A stretch of DNA of 64,000 nt from Streptomyces sp. DSM 15324 (GTDB lineage Bacteria > Actinomycetota > Actinomycetes > Streptomycetales > Streptomycetaceae): the NCBI RefSeq assembly GCF_001514285.1, contig NZ_KQ949025.1:65571-129570 (forward strand). Reading direction: 5' to 3'. Numbering within the stretch: the first letter of the stretch is position 1; each line of letters opens with the position of its first letter. Position numbers and translations under genes: made by a program. The notes below the pieces were generated by a model. It did no database searches. It worked only from the letters and a program-made list of their open reading frames with translations, and was not told the DNA's origin. Below are positions 46,040 to 55,130 of this stretch, in pieces.

Positions 46040-46885
46040 TCATCCCTTCACGGCGCCCGCGGTCAGGCCCGCGGCCATCTTGCGCTGGACGAGGAGGAAG
46101 AGGGCGACGATGGGCACGGCCAGCAGGGTGGCGCCGGCCATCATCGGGGCGTACTCGGTGCCGTGCTTGGTGGTGAAGTTGCCGAGCCAGACCGTCGCGG
46201 TCTGGTTCTTCTGGCTGAGCAGCATCAGGGCGTAGAGGTACTCGTTCCAGGCCTGGATGAAGCCGTAGACCGAGGTGGCGACCATGCCGGGGGCCAGGAG
46301 GGGGAACACCACCCTGACGAAGGCGCCGGCGCGGGAGCAGCCGTCGACCATCGCGGCCTCCTCCAGCTCCTTGGGGATGTTGACGATGAAGCCGCGCAGG
46401 GTCCACACCGTGAACGGGAGGATGAAGGTCAGATACGTGATGATCAGGCCGGAGAGCTTGTCGTACTGGTCCAGGTCGTTCAGCAGCAGGAAGACCGGGA
46501 TGATCATGGCGACCAGCGGGACCATCTGGACCGCGAGGATGCCGACGATGACGACCTTGCGGCCGCGGAAGGCGAACCGGGAGATGGCCAGCGCGGCCAG
46601 CATGCCGACGACGACGCCGATCGCGACGACCGCGAGGGAGACGGTCAGGCTGCGCCCGACGGGGCCCCAGAAGTCCGCGATGTGCAGCGCCCGGCGGAAG
46701 TTGGCGAAGGTGAAGCCGGTCGGCAGCAGGCTCGGGTCGGGGTCGATCGCATCCTTGGCGGGCTTGATCGCCGTGTTGAGCATCCAGTAGACGGGGAAGC
46801 CGGCGGCGGCGAAGACGAGGAGCCCGAGGAGGTTCCAGCCGAGCCGCGTCCGTCCGCGGGCGGAAACCGTACTCATGCCGCTCAT
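46040..46885 (-). CDS. dasC: N,N'-diacetylchitobiose ABC transporter permease DasC
   Basis: 281 residues, six membrane helices, MalG type. The EAA loop is EAAMVDGCSRAGAFVRVVFP. The ATG at 46885 overlaps the dasB stop (ATGA); MSTV at 46876 is an alternative start. It pairs with DasB to carry chitobiose from DasA into the cell; the ATPase is expected to be the shared MsiK encoded elsewhere, since no ATPase is present here. Confidence 0.94.
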   Translation of the reverse strand: MSGMSTVSARGRTRLGWNLLGLLVFAAAGFPVYWMLNTAIKPAKDAIDPDPSLLPTGFTFANFRRALHIADFWGPVGRSLTVSLAVVAIGVVVGMLAALAISRFAFRGRKVVIVGILAVQMVPLVAMIIPVFLLLNDLDQYDKLSGLIITYLTFILPFTVWTLRGFIVNIPKELEEAAMVDGCSRAGAFVRVVFPLLAPGMVATSVYGFIQAWNEYLYALMLLSQKNQTATVWLGNFTTKHGTEYAPMMAGATLLAVPIVALFLLVQRKMAAGLTAGAVKG

Positions 46886-47865
46886 TCGACCTCTCCGATC
46901 TTCAGCATCTGGCGCATGTAGACGGCGACGACCCCGAGCAGGAGCAGCACGGTGATCAGGGCGATCGCCGAGCCCTGGCCGTAGTCGTTGACGACGAAGG
47001 CGCGGTCGTAGGAGTACGTCGTCAGCAGCTGGAACTCGGGCTCCGGGTGGCCGTTGCGCATGACGAAGACCTGCGGGAAGACGCCCATGTCCCAGATGAC
47101 CGACAGGGTCGTGAGCATCACGACGATCGGCTTGAGGACGGGCAGGGTGACGTACCGGAAGACGCCCCAGGAGCCGGCGCCGTCGAGGCGGGCGGCCTCC
47201 TCCAGTTCGGCGGGGACCTGGGTGAGGCCGGCGCTGAGGGTGATGACCACGAAGGGGACCGCGCCCCAGATCACCAGCAGCATGATGACGGCCAGGCCCT
47301 GGGGCCCGCTGGCGAACCAGTTGTGGCCGATCAGGTCGACGCCGGGGAGCTTGCTGAGGATCGCGTTGAGGATGCCGTAGTCGGAGTCGAAGAGCCACTT
47401 GAAGACGGTGGTGGCGACGATGACGGGCATGCCCCAGCCGGCCACGAGGGCGATGTTGACGAGGGTCTTCACCCAGCCGGAGACCCGCTGGAGCAGCAGG
47501 GCGATCAGCATGCCGAGGACCATCGTGAGGATCACGCAGCCCGCGGCGAAGACGACCGTGCGGACGACGACCTGCCAGAACTCACCGTCGCCGAGGACGC
47601 CGGTGAAGTTGTCGAGGCCGATGTTCTGTGCGGGCTGGAAGCCCCAGAGCTGGGACTGGCCGAACTTCTGGAAGGACAGCGTGACCAGGCGGACCAGTGG
47701 ATAGCCCATCACCAGCAGGAGGATGAGCAGACAGGGGGCGAGCAGCAGCCAGGGGGTGCCGGCGGACGTCCGCTTCGGCCGGGGTCGGCCCGGTGGGGCG
47801 GGCGGTGGGGGGGACGGCCGCGTCGGCGGCGCCTTGGCAGGGGTGGTCGTGTCTGCGGCACTCAT
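46882..47865 (-). CDS. dasB: N,N'-diacetylchitobiose ABC transporter permease DasB
   Basis: 327 residues, MalF type. A Pro-rich cytoplasmic leader (about 1-30) precedes six membrane helices, and the EAA loop is EEAARLDGAGSWGVFRYVTLP. It forms a heterodimer with DasC. It lies 102 bp downstream of dasA, with a strong hairpin in the gap that may lower its expression relative to the binding protein. Confidence 0.95.
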   Translation of the reverse strand: MSAADTTTPAKAPPTRPSPPPPAPPGRPRPKRTSAGTPWLLLAPCLLILLLVMGYPLVRLVTLSFQKFGQSQLWGFQPAQNIGLDNFTGVLGDGEFWQVVVRTVVFAAGCVILTMVLGMLIALLLQRVSGWVKTLVNIALVAGWGMPVIVATTVFKWLFDSDYGILNAILSKLPGVDLIGHNWFASGPQGLAVIMLLVIWGAVPFVVITLSAGLTQVPAELEEAARLDGAGSWGVFRYVTLPVLKPIVVMLTTLSVIWDMGVFPQVFVMRNGHPEPEFQLLTTYSYDRAFVVNDYGQGSAIALITVLLLLGVVAVYMRQMLKIGEVE

Positions 47866-47929
47866 CCGCGCGCTCCTCAGCGGTCCCTCGGGTCGTACGA
47901 AGGCGAAGCCCCGTACGGGTCGTACGGGA

Positions 47930-47961
47930 GGCGGCGCCCGGCTCGGGGGCTGGGCGCCGCC
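47930..47961 (-). terminator. intercistronic hairpin between dasA and dasB
   Basis: GGCGGCGCCC and GGGCGCCGCC pair perfectly around a 12-base loop just after the dasA stop. With no T-run it may be a partial terminator or a 3'-end stabiliser of dasA mRNA. Excess binding protein over permease is usual in sugar ABC systems. Confidence 0.75.
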
Positions 47962-47967
47962 CTCAGG

Positions 47968-49248
47968 TCACGAGTTGTTGATGACCTTGTCGATCGCGGC
48001 GTCCGCTTCCTTCGCGGCGTCCTCGACGCTCTTCTTGCCGGTGCCGATGGACTGCAGCATGTTCTGCAGGACCTGGGCCTTCTCGACCTGGCCCCAGCCG
48101 GGGGCCATCGGGACGAACCAGTTGGACTCGGCCGCGGTGGCCGGCACGGCCGTCGCCGGGTCGTTCTTGAGGGTGGCGAGGTCGGTCTTGTTGTTGGGCA
48201 GGTTGCCCTTGGCCATCAGGCCCTTCTGACCGGAGGGGCCGGTGAAGGCGTTGATCCACTCGGCGGCGAGGGCCTGCGCGTCGGACTTGACCGGGACGGC
48301 GAGGTCGGAGCCGCCGAGGAAGACCGGGAGGTTCTTGCCGGACGGGCCGGGCATCACGAAGTTCTCGACGTTGCCGGCGAGCTTGCCGGTCTTGTCGTTC
48401 TCCTTGGCCGCGGCGGTCGCGCCCTCCCAGGCGGGGGCGAAGATCATGCCGGACTTGCCCTGGCCGTAGACGATGTACCGGTCGGACTCGTCCTTGGTCT
48501 TGTCGCCGTGCATGTACGTGTCGACGACCGTCTTGAACTCGCCCAGGCCCTTGAGGGACTCCGGCGAGGAGAGGTTGGCCTTCCACTTGCCGCCCGACTC
48601 GACGGCGATGGAGCCGCCCGCGTCGTAGACGAAGGACATGGCCGCGTACCAGTCGCGGGTGGGCTGGTACCAGGCGGAGAACTTGTCGCCCTCCTTCTTC
48701 TGGACCTTGTCGAGGGCGGCGGTCAGCTCGGCGTAGGTCTTGGGGGCGGACTTCACGCCGACCGAGGCGAAGACGTCCTTGCGCCAGTTGGCGACGCGGC
48801 CGCCGGCGTAGTACGGGACGCCGTAGATCTTGCCGTCGTAGGTGACGGAGGCCTTCAGGCCGTCGAGCCAGGCGGAGGAGTTGTCGAACATGGCGGCGTC
48901 GAGGGGGGCGAAGGCGCCCTTGACCATGTAACCGAGCATCTCGGTGTTGCCCATCTCGACCACATCGGGGGCCTTGTCGGTGGCGAGGACCGCGTCGAGC
49001 TTGGCGTTCTTGTCGGGCCAGCCGTAGTACTCGTGGTTGATCTTGAGGCCCGGGTGCTTCTTCAGCACAGCCGCGTCGGCCGCCTTGACCAGCGCGGGCC
49101 AGTTGTTCTGGGCGTCGACCGTCAGCCAGACCGTCAGCTCCTTAGGCTCGGAGCCCTTCGCGTCCCCGCCGTCCTTGTCGCCGCCGCACGCCGCGATGGA
49201 GACCATCATGCCCGCGATACCGATCGCGGCTATCAGCTTGCGCTTCAC
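47968..49248 (-). CDS. dasA: chitobiose-binding lipoprotein DasA
   Basis: 426 residues, family 1 sugar-binding protein. The signal peptide VKRKLIAAIGIAGMMVSIAAC ends in a lipobox with Cys21. The mature part shows DVVEMGNTEMLGYM, GVPYYAGGRVANWRKDVF and GKSGMIFAPAWEG, typical of the fold. It captures N,N'-diacetylchitobiose outside the membrane. The GTG at 49248 follows GAGGAGGG; upstream in-frame codons lie in the promoter. A dre site lies 55 bp upstream, so DasR controls it. Confidence 0.96.
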   Translation of the reverse strand: MKRKLIAAIGIAGMMVSIAACGGDKDGGDAKGSEPKELTVWLTVDAQNNWPALVKAADAAVLKKHPGLKINHEYYGWPDKNAKLDAVLATDKAPDVVEMGNTEMLGYMVKGAFAPLDAAMFDNSSAWLDGLKASVTYDGKIYGVPYYAGGRVANWRKDVFASVGVKSAPKTYAELTAALDKVQKKEGDKFSAWYQPTRDWYAAMSFVYDAGGSIAVESGGKWKANLSSPESLKGLGEFKTVVDTYMHGDKTKDESDRYIVYGQGKSGMIFAPAWEGATAAAKENDKTGKLAGNVENFVMPGPSGKNLPVFLGGSDLAVPVKSDAQALAAEWINAFTGPSGQKGLMAKGNLPNNKTDLATLKNDPATAVPATAAESNWFVPMAPGWGQVEKAQVLQNMLQSIGTGKKSVEDAAKEADAAIDKVINNS

Positions 49249-49302
49249 GCCACCCTCCTCAGGGATGCCCACACCCCCCGCCCACATGCCGGGACCTGGA
49301 CC

Positions 49303-49318
49303 AATGGTGTAGACCAGT
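49303..49318. promoter_or_regulatory. DasR (dre) site of dasA
   Basis: AATGGTGTAGACCAGT; the other strand, ACTGGTCTACACCATT, matches dre at all but three of 16 positions. It lies 55 bp before the dasA start in the dasA/dasR divergent region. Confidence 0.82.
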
Positions 49319-49416
49319 GCGGTGAGCTTGGCGCAGACCATTTCGGCTGTCAAGGGTGGCCGAAACTGCTTTGACCAGCCGTTATGGGTTCTAGATATGC
49401 AGGAACCTTTAAGTAA

Positions 49417-50382
<966 letters not shown>

Positions 50383-50504
50383 AACTGGCCACACGTGCGC
50401 GTGGAGGGTCTGTAGAGGGTCTTCCACTCGGCTTATCCGTCACTTACATTGCCTGCGCGTTACATCTGTGATCAAGGCGATCAGTGAGGGGACGGAAGCC
50501 GCCG

Positions 50505-50762
50505 ATGTCAGAATCCCCGGAGTTGCCCAAGGAGCCGGTGGTGACGCCTGTGCGCGTCGCCATCGGCCTCTGTCTGCTCGCCCCCTTCGCGGCGATGCTG
50601 TGGGTGGGTTCCTACGCCAAGGTGGATCCCCGGTTCATCGGGATCCCCTTCTTCTACTGGTACCAGATGCTGTGGGTGCTGATCTCGACCGCGCTCACGA
50701 CGGTGGCGTACCGGCTCCGGCGGCGTGACCAGCGGGCGCGGCGGGGAGGTGCCGGCCGATGA
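50505..50762 (+). CDS. DUF3311 small membrane protein
   Basis: 85 residues, two hydrophobic helices (about 23-42 and 55-75), with PRFIGIPFFYWYQMLWVLIS typical of DUF3311. It overlaps the symporter gene by 4 bp. Such proteins are companion subunits of sodium:solute symporters, like the YhdT/PanF pair, and may aid stability. The ATG at 50505 leaves a short hydrophilic head. Confidence 0.87.
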   Translation: MSESPELPKEPVVTPVRVAIGLCLLAPFAAMLWVGSYAKVDPRFIGIPFFYWYQMLWVLISTALTTVAYRLRRRDQRARRGGAGR

Positions 50763-52387
50763 AGGACGGCGTGAACGGCGTGGCCCTCGCCGTCTTCATC
50801 CTCCTCTTCCTGGCCGTCACGGTCATGGGCTTCCTGGCCTCCCGCTGGCGCCGCGCCGACAACGAGCACAGCCTGGACGAATGGGGCCTGGGCGGCCGGT
50901 CGTTCGGCACCTGGATCACCTGGTTCCTGCTCGGCGGCGACCTGTACACGGCGTACACCTTCGTCGCCGTACCGGCGGCGATCTACGCGGCGGGCGCGGC
51001 CGGCTTCTTCGCCGTCCCCTACACGATCCTCGTCTACCCGCTGATCTTCACCTTCCTCCCCCGCCTGTGGTCGGTCTCCCACAAGCACGGGTACGTGACC
51101 ACCTCGGACTTCGTGCGCGGGCGCTGGGGGTCGAAGGGCCTGTCGCTGGCGGTGGCACTGACCGGCATCCTCGCGACGATGCCGTACATCGCGCTCCAGC
51201 TCGTCGGCATCCAGGCGGTGCTGGACGTGATGGGCGTCGGCGGCGGCGACGACACCCACTGGTTCGTGAAGGACCTGCCCCTGCTGATCGCGTTCGGCGT
51301 GCTCGCGGCGTACACCTACTCCTCGGGTCTGCGCGCCCCCGCGCTGATCGCGTTCGTGAAGGACACGCTGATCTACATCGTCATCGCGGTGGCGATCATC
51401 TACATCCCGATCAAGCTGGGCGGCTTCGACGACATCTTCGCCAAGGCCGGTGAGGCGTTCAGCCTGACCAACCCGGCGACGGGCAAGCCGCGCGGCGCGC
51501 TGACCCCGGCGGAACCGGGGCAGTGGACGTACGCGACGCTGGCACTGGGCTCCGCGCTCGCCCTCTTCATGTACCCGCACTCGATCACCGCGACCCTGTC
51601 CTCCAAGAGCCGTGACGTGATCCGCCGCAACACCACGATCCTGCCGCTGTACTCCCTGATGCTCGGTCTGCTGGCCCTGCTGGGCTTCATGGCGATCGCG
51701 GCCGGCGTCAAGGTCACCAACGGCCAGCTCGCCATCCCGCAGCTCTTCGAGGACATGTTCCCGTCGTGGTTCGCGGGCGTGGCGTTCGCGGCGATCGGCA
51801 TCGGGGCGCTCGTCCCGGCGGCCATCATGTCGATCGCGGCCGCGAACCTGTTCACCCGCAACATCTACAAGGACTTCATCAGACCGGACGCCACCCCGCA
51901 GCAGGAGACGAAGGTCTCCAAGCTGGTCTCGCTCCTGGTCAAGATCGGCGCCCTCGCCTTCGTCCTCACCATGGACAAGACGGTCGCCATCAACTTCCAG
52001 CTGCTGGGCGGCATCTGGATCCTGCAGACCTTCCCCGCCCTGGTCGGCGGCCTGTTCACCCGCTGGTTCCACCGCTGGGCCCTGCTCGCCGGCTGGGCGG
52101 TCGGCATGGTCTACGGCACCTTCGCCGCGTACGGGGTCGCCTCCCCCACGCAGAAGCACTTCGGCGGCTCGGCCAAGGAGATCCCCGGCATCGGCGAGAT
52201 CGGCTACATCGGCCTCACGGCGTTCGTCCTGAACGTCGTGGTCACGGTCGTGCTGACCTTCGTCCTGAAGGCCGCGAAGGCCCCCGAGGGCGTCGACGAG
52301 ACCAGGCCGGAGGACTACACGGCGGACGCGGGCGACCCGGGGGTACAGGTGGAGCTTCCCCCGGCGACCGCGGGCTCCGCTCACTGA
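50759..52387 (+). CDS. sodium:solute symporter (monocarboxylate uptake type)
   Basis: 542 residues with about 13 membrane helices, SSS family. Conserved elements include WGLGGRSFGTWITWFLLGGDLYTAY, the Na+-site helix LALFMYPHSITATLSSK and AAIMSIAAANLFTRNIYKDF. It resembles MctC/ActP-like importers of acetate, pyruvate or propionate; the substrate is not proven. It is coupled to the DUF3311 gene, the common pairing for this subtype. A terminator follows. Confidence 0.92.
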   Translation: MKDGVNGVALAVFILLFLAVTVMGFLASRWRRADNEHSLDEWGLGGRSFGTWITWFLLGGDLYTAYTFVAVPAAIYAAGAAGFFAVPYTILVYPLIFTFLPRLWSVSHKHGYVTTSDFVRGRWGSKGLSLAVALTGILATMPYIALQLVGIQAVLDVMGVGGGDDTHWFVKDLPLLIAFGVLAAYTYSSGLRAPALIAFVKDTLIYIVIAVAIIYIPIKLGGFDDIFAKAGEAFSLTNPATGKPRGALTPAEPGQWTYATLALGSALALFMYPHSITATLSSKSRDVIRRNTTILPLYSLMLGLLALLGFMAIAAGVKVTNGQLAIPQLFEDMFPSWFAGVAFAAIGIGALVPAAIMSIAAANLFTRNIYKDFIRPDATPQQETKVSKLVSLLVKIGALAFVLTMDKTVAINFQLLGGIWILQTFPALVGGLFTRWFHRWALLAGWAVGMVYGTFAAYGVASPTQKHFGGSAKEIPGIGEIGYIGLTAFVLNVVVTVVLTFVLKAAKAPEGVDETRPEDYTADAGDPGVQVELPPATAGSAH

Positions 52388-52441
52388 AAGCGCCCTGAGG
52401 GGCGCGGGGAACCGCGCGACCGGCCACCCACAACCGGCAGC
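52388..52441. repeat. Streptomyces-type dispersed intergenic repeat, copy 1
   Basis: The stretch begins with a GCGCCCTGAGGGGCGC hairpin, followed by GGGGAACCGCGCGACCGGCC and an ACCCACAACCGGCAG tail. This closely follows a motif seen many times in Streptomyces intergenic DNA (from recall). A relative occurs at 62281. Confidence 0.6.
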
Positions 52442-52478
52442 GGGCCGCCGACATGAACCACCACGGCGGCCCGCTTTC
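52439..52478. terminator. terminator between convergent symporter and hypothetical genes
   Basis: AGCGGGCCGCCG and CGGCGGCCCGCT pair over 12 bp with a 13-base loop, followed by TTTC. It sits directly at the end of the minus-strand gene. Confidence 0.85.
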
Positions 52479-52480
52479 GG

Positions 52481-54165
52481 CTACTCCCTCGTCCGCCGAG
52501 CCATCGCACCCCAGAAACGATCCAACTCCCGGACCCGCATCCCCACCCAGTGCGGCGTCTTCCGGCGCACCCCCCGCGGCAGCCAGCGCCGCACCCGCCC
52601 CGGCAGCAGCGCCTGCTGCTGCCGGCAGAAAGGCTCCCGGATCTCACCGCGGGGCAGCCAGCCGCGCGGCGGATACGGGCAGAGCTGGAACGTGCAGTCG
52701 GGCAGACAGGTCGTCCCCGGTTCGGGCGGGGTGGACGTCCCGACCCGCAACCCGGGCCGCAGCGGTTCCCGGTCGGTACGGATGCACGGCGGCAGCGGTG
52801 CACCGGGCTGCTCCGCGCGGGCCAGGCGTTCCTCCACCTCGTCCGGGTGCCCGTCCCGTTCGATGAGGTTCAGCATGACCAGGACGTCGGCGACGAGCCG
52901 CTGGGCGCGCGGGTCAAGGGTGCTCCAGCCGACCGACGGCGGAATCCACAGGCTGTGCCTGCGGTGGCTCCCGCGGAGGTCGGTGCGGGCCCCGACGTTG
53001 TCGGCGACGCCCTTCTCGTCGATCCACAGGAACCGCTCGGGCTGCCCGGTCTCCAGGGCGAGGGCCACCAGATCCCCGGCCTCGGCGACGAACGGATGCA
53101 GACATCGCCGGGGCGTCGCACCGGACGCGTCGGTGTGGCCCGGCGCCGCGTTCACCGTGCCGGCCATCGACAGCCAGCGCCGCACGGTCTGTACGGCGGT
53201 GGCCCCGCCGTGGCCGCCGGCGCAGTCCTGGAGTTCCCACAGGCACAGCGCGTGCAGCAGGCTGAGCTGCGCGTACCAGCAGCGGGACTGCTGAAGCACG
53301 GTCTCCGCCTGCCGGATCAGACCGGCACGTCCGCCGGGGTAGGTCTCCGGCTGGCGCGGCCGCCGGTTGGCCGCGTACTTGAAGCCCTGGGCCAGCGCGG
53401 CCTCCAGGGCGAGCGGCAGATCGGGGGCGCCGCCGACGACGTTCGGGTCGAGGTGGCGCAGCCACTTGGTGAGGCGCTCGTGCGCCTCGTCGCGGTGGGC
53501 CTCGTCGACGGAGCCCAGAAGCATCGGGAGGGTCCAGGCCCGCATCACGAACTCCCGGAAGAGGACCACCCGTTGCGTGCGGTAGCGCCGGTTGAGGGCC
53601 CTGCGGTCCTGCTGGAGCCGCCGGACGCGCTCGGTCGACGCGGCGCCCGAGAGGGAGGTGGCCGACCTGGCCCGACCCATGTTCGCGGACCAGGTCTCGT
53701 ACTCCCGCCGCTTCCAGGCCCTCAGCTTCGTCAGCCGGTCCTCGTACTCCCGCACGGGGTCGGTGCTCAGGCCGACCCGCTCGCGGATCACGGCGAACGC
53801 GGCGTTGCCACCGGCCCCGAACTCCTGGGCGACGGCGAGGCGGATGGAGTACGAGGACTCCTCGATGCCGAGCCGGAAGAGCTCCCAGTACAGCGGGGTG
53901 GTGTCGACCCGGTCGGACACATGGCGCAGCGCGCCTCCGAACTGCTTGAGCACGCGGCGCTTGGCGTCCCTCAGGGTGCGCCGGTCCCCCTTGATGGCGG
54001 GCCAGCGTTCGCGCAGCGCGGCCGCGATGTCGCCCAGCCGCCGGGGATCGGCCTCCGCGCTCTGCCCTGCCCGACCCGGTTGCCCACGCGTCGCAGGTCC
54101 AGTGTCGCCATCGGCGCGTCTCGCGGTCGCTCCTTGCCGGCCAGGTGCCGGACAACCCTCGTCAT
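52481..54165 (-). pseudogene. conserved hypothetical gene with an apparent 5' frameshift
   Basis: The main coding frame runs from about 54090 to 52481 (over 530 residues of coherent, Arg-rich, helical protein such as YWELFRLGIEESSYSIRLA). It has no start codon behind an RBS. An excellent start, GGAAGGAG then ATG at 54165, opens a different frame (MTRVVRHLAGKERPRD...) that reads well for about 30 codons. A 1-base deletion or 2-base insertion near 54075 would join them. It may be a sequencing error, a true mutation or programmed shifting. No family was recognised; the protein has no signal peptide. Confidence 0.6.
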
Positions 54166-54322
54166 GGTGTGTTCTCCTTCCGAGAGCGGTGCTCGGGACG
54201 GAGGACCTGAGGGGGCGACCACGTCTCCTTCCATGGAAGCACTCCCGCCCCACCCCGCAACCCGGGCGTCCCCGACGGGAAATCGGGGGTTTCCGCAGGG
54301 CTGGGTCCGGCAGACTCGGGCC

Positions 54323-54829
54323 ATGGACATCGTGATACGGCGGGCGGAGCCCGGTGAGTACGAGGCGCTGGGTGAGATCACCGCGCGGGCCTACCTCCAG
54401 GACGGCCTCCTCGACTACGGCGAGGGGGACGAGTACCTGCCGGTGCTCAAGGACGTCGCCGCCCGCGCGGCCGCCGCGGAGGTGCTCGTGGCCGTGGACG
54501 GCGACCGGCTCCTCGGCGGTGTCACCTTCGTCGCCGGCCCCGGCCCGGTCGCCGACATCGCGCGGCCCGGCGAGGCCGAGATCCGCGCCCTCGCGGTCGC
54601 GCACGACGCGCGGGGCCGGGGCGCCGGGGAGGCCCTCGTGCGCGCCTGTCTCGACCGCGCGCGGGCCACGGAGGGCTGCACGGCGGTCGTCCTGTCGACC
54701 CAGCGCAGCATGCACGCCGCCCACCGGATCTACGAACGTCTCGGCTTCGTCCGTACACCCGCGCGGGACTGGAATCCCGTGCCGCACCTGGACGACGTCA
54801 CTCTCCTCACCTACGAGTTGACACTCTGA
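54323..54829 (+). CDS. GNAT-family N-acetyltransferase
   Basis: 168 residues, one GNAT domain. The acetyl-CoA pyrophosphate loop is in HDARGRGAGEALVRA (R/Q-x2-G-x-G/A). Strand 4 is AEIRALAVAHDAR, and the C-terminal MHAAHRIYERLGFVRTPARDW completes the fold. The target amine is unknown. It is divergent from the frameshifted gene and precedes the nrd control region. Confidence 0.88.
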   Translation: MDIVIRRAEPGEYEALGEITARAYLQDGLLDYGEGDEYLPVLKDVAARAAAAEVLVAVDGDRLLGGVTFVAGPGPVADIARPGEAEIRALAVAHDARGRGAGEALVRACLDRARATEGCTAVVLSTQRSMHAAHRIYERLGFVRTPARDWNPVPHLDDVTLLTYELTL

Positions 54830-54839
54830 CACCACCCCG

Positions 54840-54886
54840 ACACAACATCTGGGGGTGGCGTTACGGGCGAGCACAAGATGTATGCT
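54840..54886 (+). promoter_or_regulatory. pair of NrdR boxes and promoter of nrdAB
   Basis: ACACAACATCTGGGG (54840-54854) and GCACAAGATGTATGC (54871-54885) are related to the NrdR-box consensus. Their CACAA cores are 31 bp apart, three helical turns, the usual spacing. NrdR would repress nrdAB when dATP is plentiful. Confidence 0.7.
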
Positions 54887-55000
54887 CATGCTCGTTGTCG
54901 CCGCAGGGGAATCCGGTGCGAATCCGGAACTGTCCCGCAACGGTGTACTCGTGCACGTCTGTGCCCGAGCGTCAGTCCGAGGACCTGCCGACAGCGCGCC
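54885..55000 (+). promoter_or_regulatory. cobalamin (B12) riboswitch of nrdAB
   Basis: The leader has the conserved aptamer landmarks: GCAGGGGAA, GGTGCGAATCCGGAACTG, CCCGCAACGGTG, then CAGTCCGAGGACCTGCCGACA. The following 130 bp to the GTG start form the expression platform, rich in GGTCCGGG/CCCGG pairings. Coenzyme B12 is known to switch off the Streptomyces class Ia reductase through this element, leaving the B12-dependent class II enzyme to supply dNTPs. Confidence 0.95.
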
Positions 55001-55130
55001 CGGCCGTCCCGGTCCGGGTGCCTTGACGTCCGGGTCTCGTGGAGTGGGCCGGTGGACGCGACGCCGTGCGCGCTCGTGTGCTGCCCCCTGCCCTCCGCGA
55101 GGCCCCCTGCCGAGCGAGGGAGAGCCCCAC

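Noticed and set aside
53971..54165. Short protein ending at 53971 as a stand-alone gene from ATG 54165
   Set aside because: After about 30 codons the frame becomes shadow-like and overlaps a strongly coding frame; a frameshift explains it better.
54855..55130. N-terminal extension of NrdA to 54855
   Set aside because: The segment is the B12 aptamer and expression platform, not protein-like; GTG 55131 has the ribosome-binding site.
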